A stretch of DNA of 64,000 nt from Craspedostauros australis (taxonomy: Eukaryota; Bacillariophyta; Bacillariophyceae; Mastogloiales; Achnanthaceae): assembly GCA_026770025.1 (NCBI GenBank), contig JAMXDE010000028.1:620001-684000 (forward strand), written 5' to 3'. This document shows positions 10,234-19,254 of the stretch, in pieces. The first letter of the stretch is position 1. Every line of letters starts with the position of its first letter. The notes under the pieces are model-generated. The model worked only from the letters and a program-made list of their open reading frames with translations. It ran no database searches and had not been told where the DNA came from. The position numbers were made by a program, and so were the translations under genes.

Positions 10234-10534
10234 GGCTTTGCTGCTGGATATGAGTACGAACTATTATATGAATAACGATCGAGCTTGATGCCAGCGCAGT
10301 CTTGGGAATAGATCCGTTTGGAGACGAGGAGGAGTTGAAGATTGGATGGGTGACGGAGTGACGAAGTGGGAGAAGGGCAATGAGACTGCCACAGAAGCAA
10401 AAAGAGGAGAACATCCACAACCCGTGCGTGTGTTCGTTGTTCCACGATTCTTGGACTTCAACCACAAAGAGTTCATTCAGGTCACGAATCAAACGATCTT
10501 TTCAGACATCGAGAAGTTGTACCAACGCGCGCAG

Positions 10535-10576
10535 GGAGTTGTCGGAAAAAGAGAAAATCGCGTTTTTTGTGTCGGA
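10535..10576 (+). repeat. Left terminal inverted repeat
   Basis: Begins GGAGTTGTCGG and ends in TGTCGGA. The first 23 bases match the reverse complement of the right end with one mismatch; after a diverged 5-6 bp gap the TTTTT-x-TGTCGGA block matches again. GTCGG occurs at element positions 7 and 37. Confidence 0.8.
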
Positions 10577-11743
10577 GTCTGTTCACAAATGACAAGAAAC
10601 TGCCAGTTGCCAGTTCGCCACACGTGATGGAGCGCACTCGATTCGAGATGTTCGACTCATACGACTACTACAAGAATGCCGAGTTGGTTCACGAGAGCAA
10701 ACGATCATTTCTGAGTCCCGCATTGTGGCGTGTGTGGAGATGGGATTTCCTCGCTGCGGCGGTGTTTTGGTGTTGCTCATTCTCGTCACACTTTGCTGCG
10801 GTGGTCCGGAAAGCGCACTGTCGTCTTGGTTGGCAGAACAAGTCCTTGTCTTCTGGTTTGTTGGCTTGTACTACTGTTATATTGAACTCATCAAAAGCCC
10901 ACCAGGGACGATCGAGTATCGTTCCTGACCCCACGCCATTTACCTTCTTGACGATGTGATGCGTTTGATTCCCATCAGTGAGAGTTGCCTGTAGGGTAGA
11001 GTGCAAGGAATCCACCAGCAGTATCGCACAGCAAAAAATCACCACAATGCGAGGTGGCCTGATGACCAACCACCAATCGTCACTCTTCACATCGTTATGC
11101 ACTGGGTGTCACTCTCATCCATCTTTGTGCAACATTGATAGCAGCAGACTCAAGGAGTAGCAGCCCAATCGATGTTGATAGAGTATGAAGCCTTGTCCCA
11201 TGCAATGATGTCAGAGCTGATCACGCGCCAACACGCTACATTTTGTTGCAACATGTGCAGACCGCGCACGCACACCGCAGCATACTCCCTCTGGAGAGAG
11301 AGAGAGAGAGAGAGATCGTACCTCCATGGTCGCGTTGTTGAGTCTCGTATCGTTGAATACGAAGCAATGTTGTACACACTCAAGCGAAAGGGGTTCCTCG
11401 ATTGGGTCTCCTTCGCTGCGCTTTGTTCTCGAGTTGACTGTCTGAAGAGCGCACACAATTTGGCGCACACAGAGTAGTGCAGCGCTTTCTCATCGTGCTG
11501 CGCTTACGTGCTCGTTGACGTCCTACCCATCCCAGAATTGCTGCATTGTCTCACAGTTTAGGACAAGGTGTGGTGTATCTGGTCAATAGAATAGTTGAGA
11601 ATAGATCTAATGCAATTATAGTATATGAGTGGTGGTGCAGTGCTCTTCTATTTGCCGGATTCGACGCGATTCAATCTCCTGGTTGCTGTTGCAAGATGCG
11701 TTCCAGACCACGAATCCCTCAGTATTGTTGAAACTTGTATGAT
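10577..11743. other. Left arm of the DNA transposon, non-coding
   Basis: No convincing gene. A minus-strand open frame at 10689-11102 has a signal-peptide-like segment, but it lacks an ATG and resembles nothing I know. A (GA) tract lies at 11294-11314. This arm is downstream of the transposase stop codon and probably includes its 3' UTR. Confidence 0.5.
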
Positions 11744-12863
11744 CTAGTATTGTACTTGGAATAGAGAGTTGCCATGTTCGATTTGAAGCTGGGTTATAGT
11801 GACAATTGCTTTCATCACATGCTTGTGCAACATCAGGTCATGGCGGAAACGATGCTCCAGGATCTTCCAATTCTTGAAGCGGCCATTCACAGTCTCATGG
11901 CGAGCACGAGCTTGGCTTTTGGCTTGCTTCTCCGCCTCTGTAACAAAATCATCGGATGTTCGGACAGCTTCGTCACCGCGGTATCCACGATCAGCCTCCA
12001 CCATCTCACCATCATCCAAGTACTGTTTCAGCAAAGAGCGAAAGATCTTGAGGTCTGGGTGCCGCCCACAAGCAAACGGACCATTCATCCATACGATATC
12101 CCCCTTTTGGATCGACACAGCGATCTCATATCTGATTCCAGCCGATCGGAACTTGTGCGAATACCACTTGCGGTCAAATGGGGTTGGCTCGTTGATCTTG
12201 AAATCAGTGCCATCAACAGTGACCAGGCACGATCTGTTCAAATCGCCTGAGTATCGGTTCTCCCACAGGATCTTTTCATGGTGACGTCGAAGAGAGACAA
12301 GCAGTGCAAAAGATGTGAGCTTGTTTGTTGCTGAATCAATTGTGAGTGAAATGCATTCCCCTTGGACTTACCACATCATTTTTCAAATCCGCTACAGCCT
12401 TGATGGCTGACCAGATATGGAGCTTGAGAGTCTTATCTGTGGTCCGAAGGAAGACGCATGCCATGCGCACGGATGGGTAGTGCCGCATGTAGTAAAGGGC
12501 CCAAAGGAGATGCTTTGGCTTCAGGTCCCCACGACGTGCTGCAAGTGCCCACAGCACAGAGCAGAGATGAGGCGAAATCCCAAATGCAACGGTAAAGTCC
12601 TCCCCGAATGCACCTGATCGGCATCGTAGATTGGTGATGCACTGACCAGGGGTGAGAAGGATGTAGCGCGCAAGATCAAGAAAGTCTTGCACGCTGCCGA
12701 TGGAGTATCGCTGATCGTAGGCGCCATTCAACATTGGTTGGGTATTGGATCGAAGGAAGAAGTTGAAGCTGAAGTGATGGCTGTCCCTGCCTCTCCAAAT
12801 CATGAAGGATCGGCCAACTGACTTGGGAGAATCCGTGTCCAATGATGAAGTTGTTTGCTTCAT
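11744..12863 (-). CDS. DDE transposase (PIF/Harbinger, DDE_Tnp_4-like)
   Basis: Two exons, 12863-12372 and 12271-11744, flank a 100-nt GTAAGT...AG intron. The joined product is 339 residues. Residues about 75-165 are a helical DNA-binding region containing GDLKPKHLLWALYYM. The RNase H-like catalytic core follows: D184 in VDGTDFKI, then a WYSHKF-x-YEI segment, WMNGPFACG, D258 in EADRGYRG and E290 in ARHETVNGRFK, so the whole catalytic triad is present. Closely similar proteins are common in stramenopile genomes (established family knowledge). It is transcribed away from the repeat array at 13385-13655. A further upstream exon cannot be excluded, because the first 60 residues are poorly recognisable. 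Confidence 0.88.
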
Positions 12864-14073
12864 CTGTTCTCTTCTGTAAATGGTTGCTGGCTTGCACCAG
12901 TAGATGCAGCCACTGGCATGGAGCCATTCGCATCCCTCTACATTTGAATCGTTGGAAGCAGAGCATCACGTTGTGTTCGTAGCCTTTGGTTGATGTTGGC
13001 TGTGTGATGATGGCGATGCGAAAACCGAAGAGCATGGTTCTGCGTTGACCAGAACATCCCAGTAGATGATGTCCTCCACCAAGAGACCACCTCCGGAAGG
13101 GTTGGATGGTGTTCTCCCTTTGTCTGAACTCAACGCAGGAGAGAGGAGCAAGAGATGTTGGTGCTCAACTTGAATCGTTGTTGTGAAGCACCACCCCTGG
13201 TTCGTGTGTCTGCTTCCATTGCATGTGGCAACGCAAATCGGAGAACAGGCCGATCGGCCAAAGCGCACCTCTGCGATGAGCTGTCGTGCGACAGGGTCAA
13301 CATGCTGTTTGGTGGGACTGGCTTCGACACAAGCCAATGACAAGTAGAGTCGAGTACTCCACTCCACACCATTTCAAAAAGGCGTCCGACAAGTACACAA
13401 TCCGCATCCGACAAGTACACGATTTCCATCCGACAGATACTAAATAGGCAAGGAAAGTAACGTTTTTGTAACCGTCGGACTAGAACTTTTGACTCGTCGG
13501 ACCAGAAATTGTGAACCACAAATTCTGTCTTTTGTTTTCTACGTGAGCTACTACTGACTGTTGCGTAGGAAAGCACACATGAGACTTGTCGGCGAAAACC
13601 AGGTACTTGTCCCCCCAAAAACGAATACCGTCGGTTCCTAAGAATTTCTTGTCGGAGGGTCAATATACAGATTTGAAGACATCATTCCAAGCGAGCCGTC
13701 CAAAGCACATGAAGCTGAGTATGCTCACCAAATCCAACTGAGCTCCCACAAAAAGCAAATTCGACCCACGAGGAAGTTGCATTCCAAACCAAACAGGATG
13801 ATGGCACCTCATGCCCTCATGTACGCACCACGATCCTCCTCATCTGTGCAATACTGCTGATTGAAACAGGCAATGACGGATGTGACAGCCTGGATGCTTG
13901 CCGTAGTCTGGCTGCGTTGCTCCTACCTGCGTGTTTGAATTGAATAGACAGCTGATTGATCGATCGATGATACCATCTCCCAGCATTGGTCAAGTTGTTT
14001 GCAGCGTTGCACTCGCAGTATCTGCTGTAACAGGGGTGTCCATCACAAGCCCACAATTCAGCTTACCTCCAAG
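12864..14073. promoter_or_regulatory. Divergent control region of the DNA transposon
   Basis: This 1.2-kb spacer separates the divergent transposase and partner genes. No protein was recognised in any frame. Its main content is the GTCGG array at 13385-13655, which suggests shared promoter or transposase-binding sites. A role in autoregulation is inferred from position only. Confidence 0.5.
13385..13655. repeat. Iteron-like GTCGG array, 21/22-bp period
   Basis: CCGAC cores start at 13386, 13408 and 13430, exactly 22 bp apart, within units beginning TCCGACA(A/G). In the other orientation GTCGG cores start at 13474 and 13496 (22 bp apart). A third group has GTC at 13588, 13609, 13630 and 13651, exactly 21 bp apart, three of the four being full GTCGG. 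A spacing of two DNA turns would put bound proteins on one face. The same core sits twice in each transposon end. Confidence 0.8.
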
Positions 14074-16188
14074 ATGGCACAAATCCAAGTTGCTCGAGCT
14101 CAAAGGTGGTCACCCGCAGGAGATCACGCTGCTTACATCATCAAAGGCTTCATCTCCAATCCTCCTCGCTTCCAACCAACCAAGGAAGGCTTCTCGAACT
14201 TCTGGGAGTCGCACGTCGAGTGGCACAGTCTCTACAGCCAAAAGAACACGAAGAAGAATTTTCTCAATTGTTGGGCCCGTCTGCTGAAGTTCCTCGAGAG
14301 TGGAAAAGGTGCGTCCGTTTTGTGATGTTCTCTGTTGTGACTATTATTGTGATCGCCGACTGTCCTGACATGCTCGTGAACCAAATCTCTTCTCACACAG
14401 CTCTGATTTGCTTCGCTGTGCACAGGATTTGGATCTGATTTTCGCAAGAGGTGCGGTCTGGATTCCACAGAACGCCTCGCAGAGTTGCGTCAAGAACGCG
14501 GGATCAACCTCAACTACCGACCAGCACAAGGCGCTGTCAACAACACCAATGCCAATCACCCTCCTGCTGCTGATCTTGCTCGCGGTTCTTCTTCGGACGA
14601 CGACGAAAGTTACCTTCCTTCTGTTCATTCTGATCGTCTCGGTTCTGCTGTATCTTCAGACAGCTTGGAGCTCGACCCAGGATTCGTTGACGACGATCTC
14701 TCTCAAGCTACCCCACCATTCATTATGCCTCGTCGTGGAGTTCAAGGCCCTCGTGGACCCCCTGTCCGAGACGTGAACAAACCAACACCTCCTCCTGCCC
14801 CCAAGCGCGACGCCACACCCAACGACAAGACCATCGTGGATGCCATGGGCAAGATGGGAATCCGTAGTGCAGATCGCGCCATGAGCCCTGCACTGGACAT
14901 GGTCAAGCTCGGATCATTCACTGAACGTGCTTTTGATCCATTGACAGCTGCAAATGGAACAGGGCGCTACCGGGAGGGGATTCACATGTTTGTGGTCCTG
15001 GACGCAAAGGTGGATCCAGATTCTGTGGCACTGTCTACAGAGGATGAAGGATGGACACTGAAGCTGACCTACAAAGTGCCAAAGATGTACTTCACAGCAG
15101 AGTGCATCTACGGAGTCTATGGTTATGATAAGGATTTTTCTACAAGCCTTGCGGCAGCTAAGAATTATTTCCAGGACCTCGCTCGAAAGGTCACCGATGA
15201 TGCAGGCGAGCTCGTCGTCAGCTGCCAGTTCAGCCTCCCAAGGAAGATCGACAGTCTCTTCCGCAATGTCAAGACCAAGGACCTCGAGGAGCCCAACTTT
15301 GAGATAGTTGAGAACTATCTCGGCACCACCACACTGGTGACATTCTGCTTTTTTCAAGAGAGCTTCAATCAGCAGCAGTTTGGGACGGCTGGTCGTCGTG
15401 GCGTCCGAGGCTTGGATGGGATGGTGTACTCCTTCAATCCCACCATGCCTTTGCCTGCAGCCCCAACCGCACAAGGATTCGGATCCCACCCCTTTGGCCA
15501 TCCTGCTCCAACCCAACCAGGCGGCGCCAGCGGCAACCATCATCCTGCTCCGTTTGGATCTCCGATTCCCAATTCTGGTGGCGGGTTTGCCAGCCCTGCA
15601 GCAACCACCCAGAATGCTGCCCAGACTGCTGCGATTCGCCAGCAGATGGAGCGCGAGGCCGCGGCCCAAGTTGCTCGAGCGCAAGAGCTAGCTCGCAAGG
15701 AACGGGCCGAATGCGAGGCTCTCTTGCGTGCGGCAAAAGAGCGCTCCCAGCTTGATGCCCAGGCCAAGGCCCGAATTGAGCATGAAGCTCGAACCCAGTT
15801 CGAGGCCATGCGCAACGAAGCTCTTGCTCGTGAGCAGCATGCGCAGGCCCGGCTGGCTGAGCTTGAGGCGCAGCTCCTTCAAGCTCACACCAACGCATCC
15901 CTGGCTGCCCACAGCTCCAGCGGGTTGCCTGGTGGTGGCGTTCCCGACCCAGTCTGGAGCTCTTCTCAATCCAGCAGTGCTGGGAGCTCCATCCCCACTG
16001 TCGAGATGGAGATGACACCTCTGACGGGTTCTGTGCGCCCCCGCAATGGTGAGGACGCCCCGCGTCGTGATGATGTGCTCCGCCTGAAAGTGGATGAGGT
16101 ATCAGGCGGGGCTGCAGCAGGAATGCCTGATGGAGTGAATGGCAGTGTTGTGTCTGCCGATGCAACAGGGCACACTGTGAACGCCTAA
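14074..16188 (+). CDS. Unknown partner protein of the DNA transposon
   Basis: Two exons (14074-14308 and 14426-16188; intron GTGCGT...CAG) encode 665 residues. I do not recognise the family. Residues 1-100 are helical with spaced Trp (RWSPAGDHAAYIIKGF, FWESHVEW, NCWARLLKFL), a pattern compatible with a Myb/SANT or trihelix DNA-binding domain. Residues about 115-215 are acidic and Pro-rich. Residues about 225-385 form a folded alpha/beta-looking domain with no known motif. A Gly/Pro-rich stretch follows, then an Ala/Glu/Arg-rich coiled coil at about 470-570 and a polar tail. Its position inside the inverted repeats, divergent from a Harbinger-type transposase, suggests the DNA-binding second protein of that element, but it is far larger than the usual Myb-like protein. 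A captured host gene is the alternative. Confidence 0.75.
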
Positions 16189-16208
16189 GTGCAGCGCAAC
16201 GCAGCACA

Positions 16209-16275
16209 CCGCATCAGCCTGGATGCGTCAACAACAACAACAACAAAATCACCGCATCAGCGTGAATGCGTCAAC
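16209..16275 (+). repeat. Direct repeat in the 3' region of the partner gene
   Basis: Two 24-bp copies (16209-16232 and 16252-16275) differ at two positions and are separated by a CAA-rich stretch. Each copy contains a GCAT...ATGC inverted pair that could form a small hairpin in RNA, just after the stop codon. Confidence 0.6.
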
Positions 16276-16534
16276 ACCAGAAACATCACACGAGAAGCAG
16301 CAAAGCACACAGAAATCACAGACAGAGAGCACTACTCCCCAGAGTAGATCACACAGAATAACGACAACAGTACGAACAAAACCAAAACAAACACCAAAAA
16401 ACAACGAAAACAACAGAAACAGAAACACAAAGGAGAGAACTAACTAAGTACTCAATAGTAGTAGGAACAAACAAAGTACCATGATGGGTGCAAACCACAT
16501 ATTTATGTCTAATCAAGTACTTAGTCTTGCCAAT

Positions 16535-16576
16535 TCCGACATAAAAAGTAAGCTTTTCTCCTTTTCCGACAACTCC
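16535..16576 (-). repeat. Right terminal inverted repeat
   Basis: On the minus strand this reads GGAGTTGTCGG and later TGTCGGA, matching the left end with the same 30-bp distance between the two GTCGG cores. It is followed outside by CAG (16577-16579), the same three bases found just left of 10535. Confidence 0.8.
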
Positions 16577-16579
16577 CAG

Positions 16580-17104
16580 TTCGTATCTTCTCTGTGATCA
16601 CCCAAAATGCCTTCGCCATCACATTCTTGCGAGGTCGGCGAAAGCCTCTCTTCTCCAGAGATCGTATCCCTCCTTCTCTTGGTGTGGAGTCACGCCCTTC
16701 TTCGGCCACGACTACGAACATGGACGCCATGCGTTGTTCTGCCAAATCGTGATGTTACTGCCTCCGGCATCGTCATTCCCAATGCCTGCATGGCACCAAA
16801 GATCACACGAATAGATCGTACGAATAGTCGTACAGCCTGGGTACGACCCACCAATAGTCGGATGTGAACAGAGCAGGAGGCGACGGAAGGAGGATCCGAG
16901 CCACAGCATGACCATCTGGTTGCTGCAGCCTCAGACTGCACATAATATTAGAATAGATCGTAAACCAGAGCTGTCGAAGCAGCAATCGCATCCTCGTTGC
17001 TGGCATCTCCCCTTCCATCTATTGTATTCTATTCTAATAGTAGAATAGTATTCTATTCTATTCTATTCTATAATACATCACACGTGAACAAAGAATCAAC
17101 GAAC
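16580..17104. other. Spacer upstream of C2-TerD gene
   Basis: No gene recognised. A TTCTA pentamer tract with a small inverted copy occupies about 17014-17072, close to the start codon, and is probably in or next to the core promoter. Confidence 0.5.
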
Positions 17105-18982
17105 ATGCCGATCAGCACCTCCACATCGTTGGCCGGTCTCACCGTCAAGCTCCACATCGACAGAGCGGAGGACTTGGTGGCGAAGGACAAGAACTGGCGC
17201 GGCAAGAAGACGGGTTCTGACCCCTTCATCCGCATCTACATCGACGGAACCAAGGTGGGCTACACGAAGACGATCAACAAGACATGCGACCCCGTCTGGG
17301 ATGAGACCTTGGACTTCAGCTTCTCCGCCGATCAGGTCATGAAGATCGTTCGCAACAACAAGCCCATCGAGCTCAGGATCTTCGACAAGGACGTCGTGTC
17401 GTTCAGCGACCCCATGGGCACGGTCGAGATCCCGCTCGACATTTCCAACAGCGAGGCCACTTGGTACGACGTCGGCCGCGGCAAGGGCAGCACGCAGTGC
17501 GACAATGCCACGGGCAAGCTGCTCGTCGCTGCCGAAGTCAAGGCGATCAAGTACCTGGAGCTCGAGCCAGGACAGGCGCACAAGATCGAGCACCCGCGCG
17601 TGCGCTTCGGCATCGCTTGGGATACGCTCAGCAAGGGCTGGGGCGGCAACAAGGACGTCGACGTGGCTTGCGTCGCCGTCGACCGCAACGGCAACGTCGA
17701 TCTCAGAGAATGCGCGTACTCCGGCAACCTCTTCAGTCGCAACCGCTCCATCTCGCACTCCGGCGACCGCCTTTCCCACAGAACGTACGGCGATGACGAG
17801 CAAGTTTCCGTCAACTTCCATGACCTTCCCGGCGGCATCGCTGCTTTGTACCTCGTCCTCTCGGTCGTGGAGCAAGATCTGACGCTGGGTGGCGTCGCAG
17901 GCACCGAGATCCGGATGCTCGATTCCAATACCGGCATGGGCGTTTGTCGGTACGCCCAGAATGATTTCGGCGATCAGACGACCGCCTACCTCGTCCGCAT
18001 CCACAAGGAACCATCGGAGGGGCGGTGGTACCTGCGCCCCATGGGCCAAGGCGACGATATCGCGCATGATTTCGGGGCCGTCATCCCGCAGATCAAGGCC
18101 TACACGCGCGACGTCCTGCCCGATATCCCGCTCGACCCTCACGGACGCAAGGCCATCATGCGCAAGCAAGGAGCAATTCGCATCAAGGACTACGTGGAGC
18201 GCTTTCCATCCAACATCAGCTTCGCGGTGAGCTGGGATTTCACGCCTCAACCAATGCCCGTTGCCGTCAACGACGAGGACATCCAAGAAGTTGAGGATCC
18301 CAACGGCGATGGCGAGCGTGCCCTTGGTGACGACGCCGGTGACGGTGATGGCGACGGCGAGCAGGATTTGCCGATGGATCTGGATGCATCCGTCATCTGC
18401 CTCGACAAAAAGCGCGAAGTCATCGAAATCATCTCCAAGGAGAACCTCGAATCGGGATGCCACGCCATCCGGCACGGTGGCGACGAAGACGACGGCTCCA
18501 GGCAGGGCGACGATGAGCGTATCCGCATCTTCCTCTACGAGCTGAACCCAAAGATCAAGGAGCTGGTGTTCGTGGTCAACTCCGCCAACGGCCAACCCCT
18601 CGACTCTGTCAAGGCCGCATCCTGTCGCGTGTTCTCAGCCGGCAAGGGTGCCAAGGAAATCGCGACGTACAAGATCTGCCAATTGAACCAGCTCGTCGAC
18701 CACACCGCTTTGATCGTTGCGTCGGTGTACAACCCCACATACGAGGGCAACAACGAGGATGAGGAAGCCTGGTGCCTGCGCATCATCTCGGATGCCGCTC
18801 ACGGGCAAACCCCGGAAGATACCGTCGATGAGGTGCAGAATTTCCTCAGTCGTAACCCCGCACCCGAAGCTCCTGAGCTCCCCGAACTGACGGAGGAGAT
18901 TTTGGAGGCCTGCACTATGCCGCCCGAGCCGGAACCACTTGGCGTCGACCACGAGATCGTTTTCTTGGGCGATGTCATGTGA
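17105..18982 (+). CDS. C2 domain fused to two TerD-like domains
   Basis: Single exon, 625 residues from the ATG that begins MPISTST. Residues about 10-125 are a C2 domain, with SDPFIRIYI, DPVWDETLDF and a DKDVVSFSDP loop supplying acidic calcium ligands. Residues about 160-305 form a TerD domain (VRFGIAWD, DVDVACVAVDRNG, FHDLPGGIAALYLVLSVV). Residues about 365-590 repeat the fold (ISFAVSWDFTP, DLDASVICLDKKR, IKELVFVVNS) with a long acidic insertion. TerD proteins are calcium-binding tellurite and stress-response factors in bacteria; the C2 domain suggests calcium-dependent membrane docking. The enzymatic role, if any, is unknown. Convergent with the SGNH gene. Confidence 0.88.
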   Translation: MPISTSTSLAGLTVKLHIDRAEDLVAKDKNWRGKKTGSDPFIRIYIDGTKVGYTKTINKTCDPVWDETLDFSFSADQVMKIVRNNKPIELRIFDKDVVSFSDPMGTVEIPLDISNSEATWYDVGRGKGSTQCDNATGKLLVAAEVKAIKYLELEPGQAHKIEHPRVRFGIAWDTLSKGWGGNKDVDVACVAVDRNGNVDLRECAYSGNLFSRNRSISHSGDRLSHRTYGDDEQVSVNFHDLPGGIAALYLVLSVVEQDLTLGGVAGTEIRMLDSNTGMGVCRYAQNDFGDQTTAYLVRIHKEPSEGRWYLRPMGQGDDIAHDFGAVIPQIKAYTRDVLPDIPLDPHGRKAIMRKQGAIRIKDYVERFPSNISFAVSWDFTPQPMPVAVNDEDIQEVEDPNGDGERALGDDAGDGDGDGEQDLPMDLDASVICLDKKREVIEIISKENLESGCHAIRHGGDEDDGSRQGDDERIRIFLYELNPKIKELVFVVNSANGQPLDSVKAASCRVFSAGKGAKEIATYKICQLNQLVDHTALIVASVYNPTYEGNNEDEEAWCLRIISDAAHGQTPEDTVDEVQNFLSRNPAPEAPELPELTEEILEACTMPPEPEPLGVDHEIVFLGDVM

Positions 18983-19254
18983 ACAATGGAAGTGGGCCCA
19001 TGACTCTGATCGGTTATTCGCGTGCGCATACCATGAATATGACACGCTTACAATCGTTGTTTATAAAGTGGAGCACTTCAGTTGTTTCATTCTAACACCG
19101 TCGTCTCTGGAGAGGGGAGTAAAATGTGCTACATGTCCTACCGCAACGTACAATACCATACAGAGAGCGCGCGGATACGGTCTGGAACCATGCGAGGAGG
19201 TATAGCTTATAGTCTACAATTTCCTTCGTGCACGCCACTGGCTCGAAATAAGGA

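Larger units (their letters stand above)
10535..16576. mobile_element. PIF/Harbinger-like two-gene DNA transposon
   Basis: A terminal inverted repeat pair (10535-10576 and 16535-16576) bounds 6.04 kb, flanked by a 3-bp CAG duplication (10532-10534 and 16577-16579). Three-bp duplications are typical of PIF/Harbinger, although TWA is the usual target. Inside are a DDE transposase on the minus strand with its catalytic triad present and a 665-residue protein on the plus strand, transcribed divergently. Between them lies an array of GTCGG-containing units with a 21/22-bp period; the same GTCGG core occurs twice in each terminus. Two divergent genes, transposase plus a DNA-binding partner, is the known Harbinger plan. 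What I see are the ends, duplication, genes and array; that they form one mobile unit is inference. Confidence 0.8.

Noticed and set aside
10689-11102. Possible secreted protein on the minus strand
   Set aside because: It has a signal-like stretch but starts without ATG, ends in random-looking sequence and matches no family.
13385-13655. Possible CRISPR array
   Set aside because: Units of 21-22 bp share only a 5-8 bp core, change orientation and sit in a eukaryotic transposon; there are no long identical repeats with unique spacers.
15434-16207. 257-residue minus-strand open frame
   Set aside because: It is a shadow of the coiled-coil part of the transposon partner gene.
17096-18595. 499-residue minus-strand open frame
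   Set aside because: It is the antisense shadow of the well-supported C2-TerD gene and has a repetitive Val/Asp/Glu composition.
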